A DNA stretch of 64,000 nucleotides from Nemertoderma westbladi (Eukaryota; Xenacoelomorpha; Nemertodermatida; Nemertodermatidae). Shown here piece by piece: positions 22,728 to 34,700 of the stretch. The DNA is taken from NCBI GenBank assembly GCA_032718475.1, contig JAUCBJ010007649.1, positions 51,577-115,576 on the forward strand. The letters are read 5' to 3'. The notes below the pieces were generated by a model, which saw nothing but the letters and a program-made list of their open reading frames with translations, had not been told where the DNA came from and searched no databases. Every line of letters starts with the position of its first letter. Within the stretch, counting starts at the first letter, position 1. The position numbers were made by a program, and so were the translations under genes.

Positions 22728-25700
22728 ATTAGTTTACTTTGGATAGGAGTAGCGCCCACCCCTACCATCGGGTGTAAACGAGGTATACCATTAGTTTGCT
22801 TTGGATAGGAGTAGCGCCCACCCCTACACTCGGGTGTAAACGAGGCATACCATTAGTTTGCTTTGGATAGGAGTAGCGCCCACCCCTACCCTCGGGTGTA
22901 AACTATCATACCATTAGTTTACTTTGGATAGGAGTAGCGCCCACCCCTACCATCGGGTGTAAACGAGGTATACCATTAGTTTGCTTTGGATAGGAGTAGC
23001 GCCCACCCCTACCATCGGGTGTAAACGAGGTATACCATTAGTTTGCTTTGGATAGGAATAGCGCCCACCCCTACCCTCGGGTGTAAACGAGGCATACCAT
23101 TAGTTTACTTTGGATAGGAGTAGCGCCCACCCCTACCATCGGGTGTAAACGAGGTATACCATTAGTTTGCTTTGGATAGGAGTAGCGCCCACCCCTACCC
23201 TCGGGTGTAAACGAGGAATACCATTAGTTTGTAAACGAGGCATACCATTAGTTTGCTTTGGATAGGAGTAGCGCCCACCCTTACCCTCGGGTGTAAATGA
23301 GGCATACCATTAGTTTGTAAACGAGGCATACCATTAGTTTGTAAACGAGGCATACCATTAGTTTGTAAACGAGGCATACCATTAGTTTGCTTTGGATAGG
23401 AGTAGCGCCCACCCCTACCCTCGGGTGTAAACGAGGCATACCATTAGTTTGTAAACGAGGCATACCATTAGTTTGTAAACGAGGAATACCATTAGTTTGT
23501 AAACGAGGAATACCTTTAGTTTGTAAACGGGGAATACCATTAGTTTAAACGAGGAATACCATTAGTTTGTAAACGAGGAATACCATTAGTTTGTAAACGA
23601 GGAATACCTTTAGTTTATAAACGAGGAATACCATTAGTTTGTAAACGAGGAATACCATTAGTTTGTAAACGAGGAATACCTTTAGTTTGTAAACGAGGAA
23701 TACCATTAGTTTATAAACGAGGAATACAATTAGTTTGTAAACGAGGAATACCATTAGTTTGTAAACGAGGAATACCATTAGTTGGTAAACGAGGAATACC
23801 ATTAGTTTGTAAACGAGGAATACCTTTAGTTTGTAAACGAGGAATACCATTAGTTTGTAAACGAGGAATACCATTAGTTTGTAAACGAGGAATACCTTTA
23901 GTTTGTAAACGAGGAATACCATTAGTTTATAAACGAGGAATACCATTAGTTTGTAAACGAGGAATACCTTTAGTTTGTAAACGAGGAATACCATTAGTTT
24001 ATAAACGAGGAATACCATTAGTTTGTAAACGAGGCATACCTTTAGTTTGTAAACGAGGAATACCATTAGTTTGTAAACGAGGAATACCGTTAGTTTGTAA
24101 ACGAGGTATACCATTAGTTTGTAAGCGAGGAATACCATTAGTTTGTAAACGAGGAATACCATTAGTTTGTAAACGAGGCATACCATTAGTTTGTAAACGA
24201 GGAATACCATTAGTTTGTAAACGAGGCATACCATTAGTTTACTTTGGATAGGAGTAGCGCCCACCCCTACCCTCGGGTGTAAACGAGGCATACCATTAGT
24301 TTGTAAACGAGGCATACCATTAGTTTGTAAACGAGGAATACCATTAGTTTATAAACGAGGAATACCATTTGTTTATAAACGAGGAATACCATTTAGTTTG
24401 TAAACGAGGCATACCTTTAGTTTGTAAACGATGAATACCATTAGTTTGTAAACGAGGAATACCATTAGTTTGTAAACGAGGTATACCTTTAGTTTGTAAG
24501 CGAGGAATACCATTAGTTTGTAAAGGAGGAATACCATTAGTTTGTAAACGAGGCATACCATTAGTTTGTGAACGAGGCATACCATTAGTTTGTAAACGAG
24601 GAATACCATTAGTTTGTAAACGAGGCATACCATTAGTTTGTAAACGAGGAATACCATTAGTTTGTAAGCGAGGAATACCATTAGTTTGTAAACGAGGAAT
24701 ACCATTAGTTTGTAAACGAGGAATGCCATTAGTTTGTAAACGAGGAATACCTTTAGTTTGTAAACGAGGAATACCATTAGTTTATAAACGAGGAATACCA
24801 TTAGTTTATAAACGAGGAATACCATTTAGTTTGTAAACGAGGCATACCTTTAGTTTGTAAACGATGAATACCATTAGTTTGTAAACGAGGAATACCATTA
24901 GTTTCTAAACGAGGTATACCATTAGTTTGTAAGCGAGGAATACCATTAGTTTGTAAACGAGGAATACCATTAGTTTGTAAGCGAGGAATACCATTAGTTT
25001 GTAAACGTGGAATACCATTAGTTTGTAAACGAGGTATACCATTAGTTTGTAAACGAGGAATACCTTTAGTTTGTAAACGAGGAATACCATTAGTTTATAA
25101 ACGAGGAATACCATTAGTTTATAAACGAGGAATACCATTTAGTTTGTAAACGAGGCATACCTTTAGTTTGTAAACGATGAATACCATTAGTTTGTAAACG
25201 AGGCATACCATTAGTTTGTAAACGAGGCATACCTTTAGTTTGTAAACGAGGAATACCATTAGTTTGTAAACGAGGAATACCATTAGTTTGTAAACGAGGC
25301 ATACCATTAGTTTGTAAACGAGGAATACCTTTAGTTTGTAAACGAGGAATACCATTAGTTTGTAAACGAGGAATACCATTAGTTTGTAAACGAGGCATAC
25401 CATTAGTTTGCTTTGGATAGGAGTAGCGCCCACCCCAACCCTCGGGTGTAAACGATGCATACCATTAGTTTGTAAACGAGGCATACCATTAGTTTGCTTT
25501 GGATAGGAGTAGCGCCCACCCCTACCCTCGGGTGTAAACGATGCATACCATTAGTTTGTAAACGAGGCATACCATTAGTTTGCTTTGGATAGGAGTAGCG
25601 CCCACCCCTACCCTCGGGTGTAAACGAGGCATACCATTAGTTTGTAAACGAGGAATACCATTAGTTTGTAAACGAGGCATACCATTAGTTTGCTTTGGAT

Positions 25701-28527
25701 AGGAGTAGCGCCCACCCCGACCCTCGGGTGTAAACGAGGCATACCATTAGTTTGTAAACAAGGCATACCATTAGTTTGCTTTGGATAGGAGTAGCGCCCA
25801 CCCCTGCCCTCGGGTGTAAACGAGGCATACCATTAGTTTGTAAACGAGGCATACCATTAGTTTGTAAACGAGGCATACCATTAGTTTGCTTTGGATAGGA
25901 GTAGCGCCCACCCCTACCCTCGGGTGTAAACGAGGCATACCATTAGTTTGAAAACGAGGCATACCATTAGTTTGTAAACGAGGCATACCATTAATTTGCT
26001 TTGGATAGGAGTAGCGCACACCCCTACACTCGGGTGTAAACGATGCATACCATTAGTTTGCTTTGGATAGGAGTAGCGCCCACCCCTACACTCGGGTGTA
26101 AACGATGCATGCCATTAGTTTGCTTTGGATAGGAGTAGCGCCCACCCTTACCCTCGGGTGTAAACTATCATACCATTAGTTTGCTTTGGATAGGAGTAGC
26201 GCCCACCCCTTCACTCGGGTGTAAACGATGCATACCATTAGTTTGCTTTGGATAGGAGTAGCGCCCACCCCTACCCTCGGGTGTAAACGATCATACCATT
26301 AGTTTGCTTTGGATAGGAGTAGCGCCCACCCCTACACTCGGGTGTAAACGAGGCATACCATTAGTTTGCTTTGGATAGGAGTAGCGCCCACCCCTACCCT
26401 CGGGTGTAAACTATCATACCATTAGTTTACTTTGGATTGGAGTAGCGCCCACCCCTACCCTCGGGTGTAAACGAGGCATACCATTAGTTTACTTTGGATA
26501 GGAGTAGCGCCCACCCCTACCATCGGGTGTAAACGAGGTATACCATTAGTTTGCTTTGGATAGGAGTAGCGCCCACCCCAACCCTCGGGTGTAAACGAGG
26601 CATACCATTAGTTTGTAAACGAGGCATACCATTAGTTTGCTTTGGATAGGAGTAGCGCCCACCCTTACCCTCGGGTGTAAATGAGGCATACCATTAGTTT
26701 GTAAACGAGGCATACCATTAGTTTGTAAACGAGGCATACCATTAGTTTGCTTTGGATAGGAGTAGCGCCCACCCCTACCCTCGGGTGTAAACGAGGCATA
26801 CCATTAGTTTGTAAACGAGGCATACCTTTAGTTTGTAAACGAGGAATACCATTAGTTTGTAAACGAGGAATACCGTTAGTTTGTAAACGAGGTATACCAT
26901 TAGTTTGTAAGCGAGGAATACCATTAGTTTGTAAACGAGGAATACCATTAGTTTGTAAACGAGGCATACCATTAGTTTGTAAACGAGGAATACCATTAGT
27001 TTGTAAACGAGGCATACCATTAGTTTACTTTGGATAGGAGTAGCGCCCACCCCTACCCTCGGGTGTAAACGAGGCATACCATTAGTTTGTAAACGAGGCA
27101 TACCATTAGTTTGTAAACGAGGAATACCATTAGTTTATAAACGAGGAATACCATTTGTTTATAAACGAGGAATACCATTTAGTTTGTAAACGAGGCATAC
27201 CTTTAGTTTGTAAACGATGAATACCATTAGTTTGTAAACGAGGAATACCATTAGTTTGTAAACGAGGTATACCTTTAGTTTGTAAGCGAGGAATACCATT
27301 AGTTTGTAAACGAGGAATACCATTAGTTTGTAAACGAGGCATACCATTAGTTTGTAAACGAGGCATACCATTAGTTTGTAAACGAGGAATACCATTAGTT
27401 TGTAAACGAGGCATACCATTAGTTTGTAAACGAGGAATACCATTAGTTTGTAAGCGAGGAATACCATTAGTTTGTAAACGAGGAATACCATTAGTTTGTA
27501 AACGAGGAATGCCATTAGTTTGTAAACGAGGAATACCTTTAGTTTGTAAACGAGGAATACCATTAGTTTATAAACGAGGAATACCATTAGTTTATAAACG
27601 AGGAATACCATTTAGTTTGTAAACGAGGCATACCTTTAGTTTGTAAACGATGAATACCATTAGTTTGTAAACGAGGAATACCATTAGTTTCTAAACGAGG
27701 TATACCATTAGTTTGTAAGCGAGGAATACCATTAGTTTGTAAACGAGGAATACCATTAGTTTGTAAGCGAGGAATACCATTAGTTTGTAAACGAGGAATA
27801 CCATTAGTTTGTAAACGAGGTATACCATTAGTTTGTAAACGAGGAATACCTTTAGTTTGTAAACGAGGAATACCATTAGTTTATAAACGAGGAATACCAT
27901 TAGTTTATAAACGAGGAATACCATTTAGTTTGTAAACGAGGCATACGTTTAGTTTGTAAACGATGAATACCATTAGTTTGTAAACGAGGCATACCATTAG
28001 TTTGTAAACGAGGCATACCTTTAGTTTGTAAACGAGGAATACCATTAGTTTGTAAACGAGGAATACCATTAGTTTGTAAACGAGGCATACCATTAGTTTG
28101 TAAACGAGGAATACCTTTAGTTTGTAAACGAGGAATACCATTAGTTTGTAAACGAGGAATACCATTAGTTTGTAAACGAGGCATACCATTAGTTTGATTT
28201 GGATAGGAGTAGCGCCCACCCCAACCCTCGGGTGTAAACGATGCATACCATTAGTTTGTAAACGAGGCATACCATTAGTTTGCTTTGGATAGGAGTAGCG
28301 CCCACCCCTACCCTCGGGTGTAAACGATGCATACCATTAGTTTGTAAACGAGGCATACCATTAGTTTGCTTTGGATAGGAGTAGCGCCCACCCCTACCCT
28401 CGGGTGTAAACGAGGCATACCATTAGTTTGTAAACGAGGAATACCATTAGTTTGTAAACGAGGCATACCATTAGTTTGCTTTGGATAGGAGTAGCGCCCA
28501 CCCCGACCCTCGGGTGTAAACGAGGCA
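22723..28527. repeat. Minisatellite array, right part, with 2,786-bp superrepeat
   Basis: Continuation of the array at 1-4441. Mostly 62-bp units at 22723-23200 and 26040-26540, mostly 24-bp units at 23460-24240, 24290-25400 and 27070-28190, mixed elsewhere. Blocks 24330-25500 and 27116-28286 are nearly identical with an offset of exactly 2,786 bp, and a third related block lies at about 290-1450. The array thus has three levels: 24/62 bp, 86/110/196 bp, and about 2.8 kb. It ends abruptly at the 5' LTR of element B. Confidence 0.95.
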
Positions 28528-28665
28528 TGATGAATTATTTCACTATAAGGTAGCATTTGTAGTTTAACTTTAACGTAAAAACTTTTGAAAATCCGACGTA
28601 TTTTGATTAAGTTACAGTAATGTAATATGCCTATTTATATTTGTACACATAAAACCCTTAGGTAC

Positions 28666-28745
28666 TCTCGTGGCGTAGTGGTCAGATGGTTAAGGCGTTG
28701 GTTACATTACGTAGGTTACGAGTTCGAATCCCAGTCGGGAAATTT
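28666..28745 (+). other. tRNA-derived segment in the 5' LTR of B
   Basis: A box TGGCGTAGTGG (28671-28681) and B box GAGTTCGAATCCC (28720-28732), with D-arm-like GTCAGATGGTTAAGGC between them. This is the arrangement of a polymerase III internal promoter. The anticodon and acceptor arms do not fold properly, so it is a SINE-like or captured tRNA remnant and not a tRNA gene. The 3' LTR has it too, so it was part of the LTR before this insertion. Confidence 0.7.
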
Positions 28746-29026
28746 GTATTTTGGGGCCATTTATTTTCGTTTAGGTGCTAATTGGTAGGCCAATGAGAAG
28801 CGTACAACGTAGCGGATAATGAGCCAGGCCAATCATAGGGCATAAATTACCTTATTGCTCAAATGTGAGGCAGTGGAAAATTCTGTTAGGATTCCATGTC
28901 CCAGATTAGTGTAAGGGCCGGACTGCGTTGAACGATGAGCTGGGCCAATCATAGGGCACGAAACACTTTATTGCTCAATTGTGAAGCTGTGGAAATTTCT
29001 GTTTAGTTTCCATGTGCAATTTCTAG

Positions 29027-29033
29027 TATAAAA
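29027..29033 (+). promoter_or_regulatory. TATA box of the 5' LTR of B
   Basis: TATAAAA in CTAGTATAAAAGGCCGG, a strong polymerase II core promoter. Upstream, the phrase GGGCCAATCATAGGGCA or GGCCAATCATAGGGCA occurs twice about 110 bp apart within a diverged tandem duplication, giving paired CCAAT boxes; a third, GCCAATGAG, lies near 28790. Start of transcription is expected around 29055-29065, so U3 would be about 530 nt and R-U5 about 1.75 kb. Confidence 0.7.
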
Positions 29034-30807
29034 GGCCGGTTTGCCTTCGGTTATCATGTTACACACACTTCCGTTGTAATTTCTCATAACGTTACTCTAT
29101 CAGTTTATTCTTGTAAAATTAGTTAATTCGGTTTCTTGTTGAAACTTACTTTGATAAATCCTTTGTAAAACTGTAAATATACTGCAATTTCCTGACATGT
29201 TTTCTTTTGGTCCGACTTCGGGACAGCCGAACACCAGGGAGATGGCAGCCTAGACCGTTAGGCCGTAAGCAACGCAGGGAAGAGATGTCCACAACACGCT
29301 AGCGCCCACATTGGATTGACCGCGCACCCCCTTTGCCCTTCGAAATGCTCAACTTGCCATGCAGCGCCCGTTTTGTGAGAAGGTAAGACTTTGTTCGACG
29401 CCCTTGCCCGCCGTAAGACCTATAGATCAGGGTAAGCGTGACACCGCACTGGACGCCGCAAATTTAGGATCAAATAATTATATCCAGACACCCCCCCCCT
29501 TCTTGTCAGTCCTACGAACCCCTGGGTTAACCTGTACTTCCTACAGGTGCGAACTATTGCCATTCGTCAGTACGCGAGTACACATTAGGCACGGACAGCA
29601 TACGTTCCATAATTTAGTGATTCCTAGCACTGACTGTTTGGTACCGGTTCGCTTTGTAGAACGTACATTAGTACCCCCCCCCCCCTCCTGTCTGGAGTTA
29701 GCTATTTGATCAGGCAAGGAGCATTTCTGCTACCGGCACACTGCTTGGCCTAGGGAGGTTTATTAATATCCTACCGCGCCTTGCCACGTACTGATAGGTA
29801 TTGCTGCTAACTACCGCAGCAACAAAGTTCTAGAATTAAATTAGTATACCAGATCAGCTAACGTACGGTAGCGATTAACCCCTATTCTTATCTTACAACC
29901 AGAATCTGGTATTAGTGCCGATCACGGGTGTAGTTACTAACACTGTGGTTGCCCATTGGGTTGTGGATAGGAAGGAGAGAGCTTTGACGTCATTCGTGAG
30001 TATAAAGTTCTACAAACGCGACTAGTTTATTTTAGTAGCTAGCGCACGGTATCATTTTAGTCAGAAAATCACTAAAACCTAGTAAAAGGAATTACTCGAA
30101 ATTGTTTTATTTGTAACACACCCACACACACACGCCCTAAAACATATTGCCCTTAAAGTTCTACTAGCTATAGCGTACTATACATTACTTTAGGTGGAAA
30201 TTATCTGTATTTGTATAATTAGGATCTGATTTAGTTGCGGCAAAATAAGGAGTATTTCACTTTCGTTATTAAACTGTTGTTTGTCTGGACAACGGTATTG
30301 TTACATTTAGGCCTGACCTTTTAGACTGATTTCGTACAGGGGGATCAGTTATTGTTACATTTAGGTACGACCCCTTTTCGACTGATTTAGGACTGTCAGT
30401 GTTGTTACGCTAGGTCTGTTAACCCACTAGCTCGTATATAACCCATATAAATCACACCGCGGCAAGTTACTGTATTTAGGACTGTCAGTGATAGTTAGGA
30501 TTCGCTGCGCGGGGATTGTTTTCCCGTGAGTTTGGTCTGTTACGGTAACTGTACATCTGCCTCACCGGTTAGAGGACAGGTATCCTTCTGTCTAGTACGT
30601 AGGCATTCGACCCGCTCACGTACATAGAATAGATACAAGGCTCTGTTCCTCGCCAGTAGTCGTTTGTGTACTATATCTGTTTGTTTAGATATCCTGGACT
30701 GGGATTTGTTGTCAGATACTGTACAAGCCCGTATACATTACTAGAGTCTCATAGTAAGATACATCGTTACTAGGATCTGGTAAGCGGTATACTACTGGAC
30801 CCTTACA

Positions 30808-31769
30808 GTAGGAAGTATTTTATATAAATTAGTATATAGTGCTTCTATCATAGTGTATAGTATTCCTACTACAGTAGGAAGTATATTTTCCTTTAGTTTC
30901 GATTGTTAGCTATTGAAAGTAGGAGATATTTAAAATTTAAGGTTAGTAAATTTAGTAATTTAGAACGTCCCCTGCTTCAGTAGGCTTTTAGGGTAGCTAG
31001 TACTTTCGTATTTAATATTTGACTAGCTAACAGTTAGTTTGTAGCACTTTGTTTTACGCCGTGTGTGTGCGGTGTTACTTTTCGGTACTTGAAAAGGTAC
31101 ATAGGGTTTAAAGACCAATTTGTATCGGTACCTAGGAAGAATTTTCGTAAGCGTAGAAGTAAAACTCTCACCTTCGACCTTTTCAGGACTCAAGGACTCA
31201 TTTCTGGACCGCTTCGAGGATTAGACCGCTTTTCGCAAAGTTTGGGAGACAATAAATTCGTCCGCGCCGCCGAAAAACGGAAAGACCCACGTCCGGTTTG
31301 TATTTGGGAATTTGTACGACTGGAAGATCAAAGGAACGTAAGTTTTACGACTCGCGTCGTTCAAACTTAAGAAAGCACAGTAGTACTCAAAATTTGTGGG
31401 TTTCACTGTCTATTAGTAGTGTTGTTGGTACATATTTTCCCTTTAGACGTTGCTGTTTGGCCTATTGTTTTACTTGTTGATCTATATTTTGTTAACGTAT
31501 ACCGTTATCTCACTTATTCGTACAAATTTAGCCGGTAGGCTAGATTACTACTTATTTTATTATATACCTTGTTAGTTTTATTTGTACCGGTTAGGGTATA
31601 TATATGATATATATATATATCAAGGTAAGTTTGACATTTGTGCATTTCGACATTTTGACATTTCGACATTCTGACTTGTTGATTTATTTGTACCGGTTAG
31701 GTAAGTTTGACACTTCAACATTCAGACACTTGACATTTTATTACCCGTACTTGACGTATATAATAAGAC
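30808..31769 (+). other. Leader of element B between LTR and gag
   Basis: No coding region. It contains ACAGTAGGAAGTAT twice (30806 and 30873), TTTGTACCGGTTAGG twice (about 31579 and 31688) and short ACATTT/GACATTT repeats. Two good 5' splice-donor matches lie close to the gag start: CAAG|GTAAGT at 31624/31625 and TTAG|GTAAGT at 31700/31701. They could feed a spliced message for the 3' gene. Confidence 0.65.
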
Positions 31770-34700
31770 ATGAGTGACACACCCCATTCGACGAGATACC
31801 CACCTACCGACTATGACTCGTGCGACCCGGACAGATCGACAGTAGACGAACCGAGAAGGAGAACCCGAGATTCCACCGATGTCACACCGCTTGCGTCGCC
31901 GGTACCCCGAACGGAAATACCGGAAGCCGCAACGCGTGGCGACGGCAGAATTGAAGATTTCCTTACCGTCCCGCAGACTAGATCGCGGGAACCGGACATG
32001 GTAAGTTCGACTGGAAGCCAGGAGAACGTTATTAGAAGTATAGGAGGACACATGGCCCAGATTACTCGGAACCTCGGAGAAGGTTTTCGCGTTTTACGCG
32101 AGTTAACCGCCCCGATGTCGAGATACGAGTTCTACACCTTACAGGTAAGGATAGAAAGTAGGGTACATGCCTCCGTAGATAAACTTAAAGGTTTGCACGA
32201 ACTTGCAGAGTTGCGTGGCGACAACTTTACTCAGGTAAAGATAGTGGATAAATTGGTAAGTGCGAGAGAAAGCCTTATCCAGTTTAAGTCGGTAATAAGC
32301 TTGGCTCAACAGGAGCAGTTCGACCAACTGCTAGGTGAGTCAGTTTCGGACGCGTTGTTACAACCCGAAGAGGAAGAAGAACTCTACTGCCTGGACGGAA
32401 GGTTGGAAACGCTGACCAATTTTCTTCGTAGATGCGGCGTACCGATCGACGAACCGGAAGTCGAACCGCGAGGGACGACGGAAGTTCTCACTACGGAAGG
32501 CTCGCGAGCCTACCAACATCCACCACTGGATAGATCGTTCGTTAGCGTACGGAGCGACGTTGGCAACGTTGGCGACGTTAGTAGAACAGCGTCTGGAATT
32601 ACTCGACAACAACAGGAGGTTGCACGCCGACAACAAGTCGCCGAGGAAGAAGCGCGACACCAGATGGCACAGATCGCCATCGAAGGAGAGAAACAACGTA
32701 GAGAAGACGAGGCAAGAATTGCACAACTCAAGGCGCAAGCTGAATTCGAAGCATCAGAAATGCGCAGACTGGAGGAGGACTTAGCGCGAGAAGCGGCCGC
32801 GGCGGCAGCAGCTGACGAGTTAGCACGGAAGAAAGCAGCATCCGACGCTCGTGCCAAGTTGGAGGCGCGGCAAATAAACGCTCGATTAGCTATACAGGAA
32901 GCGGAATTAGCGGCACAACAACAGGACGCAGATCGACGCGAAAGGGAGATGCAACTACAGTTCGAATTGAATCGTAGATCGCGCGAGACAGCGAACGCGC
33001 AAGCGGACCTCGAACTCGACGCGAGAGATAGATCTATGAGATCGCGGACTGGACACGACTTGTCTGCCCTGGATCGTATGGAAGCTCGATATCGCGGAAT
33101 ACAGAAGCGGATCGAGGAAGGAAGCGTGGGAGCGATAGATCGAGGAGAGGAGTTCGTCGAGGATTACTGTAAACGTTTTCCCCAAGTTATTCCTATGCTC
33201 AAACCCACGACTCCGATAAAACCGGTCTTCGTTACGAAACCTAAGGAAATAACGCCTGTGCGTTCGACGCAAGGCAACAGGTTTGTTGTGACGGAAATAC
33301 CGCAACCTAGGGCGACTTCATCGCCAATTTTAGCAGGTAACATAACTAGTCCACCTACAGTAAGTCGTAGTCTACTTGTAGGAAGAGAGGAACCTGCGTT
33401 TATGACCATTAAACAGGTGAGTAAACCATTACAAGTTAAACCTGTGACGTGCTGTGCAAATCCAGTTATTTACAGACCGACTACGAAACCCGACTATTTC
33501 ACTCGACCGTTGACACAATGTTCGACGCAACCTACGACTTCGTGGAAGGCTTGCGAGCCTACCGAACTACGAAGGAGGATGGATGTGGGTAGTACTCACG
33601 GGATCGGACAACGTATAGCGAGACCTACGACTTCGTGGAAGGCTTGCGAGCCTACCGAACAACGGAGAGCCGTAGATTCCGGACCACAACGGACGAGACC
33701 CAGGATAATACGCCGGACGCGAACCCGCCAACCACCTTATCCGGACGACAGCGATTCATCCAGTGACTCGGAGTCGACGGAACGGGAAATATTCCGTACT
33801 GGAGCGGCAGCGGCAGCGGATTACAAACAGGAGGAACGATCGACGAACCCATACATCGACAATCCACCTCGAGAAACACCCCAACAGAAACCCACGTTGC
33901 AACCAGCGGAAGCGATCAGCACCAACAGACTCGCCGAAATAATGCGACCTGTAGCGGACCGACTAGCTCAGATAGAAGAGCGACTCGAAGCGCAACCGTC
34001 GGATCGATCACGAACCAGCGTGGAGTTGGAACAACCTAGACAACATCGACCACCGAGGAGAGAACAGGAGACTAGACGGACTCCGACACATCGAGAGGAA
34101 GATCCCGTTAATAATTCCTACCGACGAACAACGCGCGGAAGGGAGCGACTGGACGACGCCACCGAACAGGGACGCGGACAGTTGGATTTAGTTAGCGAGA
34201 TTGCGAAATTCGCGGCTAGACACGGATTACCGGCACAGCAACCGCCGAAGTTCTCTGGCAACGCGAAACACTGGCGCACACTGGTAGACTACGTAGAGTC
34301 CCAGATCGCTAAGTGTGCTTTCACCTCGACGGAGAAGTTTAACTACTTGCTCCAAGTCCTGTCTGGTGAGCCGAAACGATTAGCGGAAACCTTTATTGGT
34401 GTTCCCGATGCCTTTGAGTTGGCGTACGACCGTTTGTATTCGATTTACGGCGGTAACGTCGCCATGGCTAAATCCATCATTGAAGACCTCTGCAGAGGAG
34501 GCAACATTTCGAGACCGATCGACCTTTTACGACTCGCGGACGAAATAAAGAACGCTATAGGGACTTTACGGTCCATTGGACAACTCGAGTACGCTAACGC
34601 ACCGACGGTTCTCATTCGAATAATCGGTCGACTTCACCATCGACTACGACGAGAATGGCGACGCATCGAGTACCAACGCGAAGAGGCCGGAGGGTTATTA

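Larger units (their letters stand above)
28528..30807 (+). repeat. 5' LTR of element B
   Basis: 2280 bp, TGATGAATTA ... GGACCCTTACA, matched by 54644-56922. It contains a tRNA-like segment (about 28666-28745), a duplicated CCAAT-bearing promoter block (about 28820-29035), a TATA box at 29027, and C-tracts near 29490 and 29675. Differences from the 3' LTR are mostly single bases and C-tract lengths. The exception is a fully different patch just after the TATA box (about 29055-29105), which suggests recombination or gene conversion. Confidence 0.9.

Noticed and set aside
22723-28527. CRISPR-like regular repeats
   Set aside because: Units are head to tail with no unique spacers, unit lengths mix 24 and 62 bp, and the setting is eukaryotic.
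28666-28745. A functional tRNA gene
   Set aside because: A and B boxes are present but the anticodon and acceptor stems do not pair, and the copy in the other LTR is the same; it is tRNA-derived only.
29359-29709. Reading frames of 116 and 142 codons in the LTRs of B (also 55442-55870)
   Set aside because: They cross C-tracts, differ in length between the LTRs and look like R-U5 sequence rather than coding.
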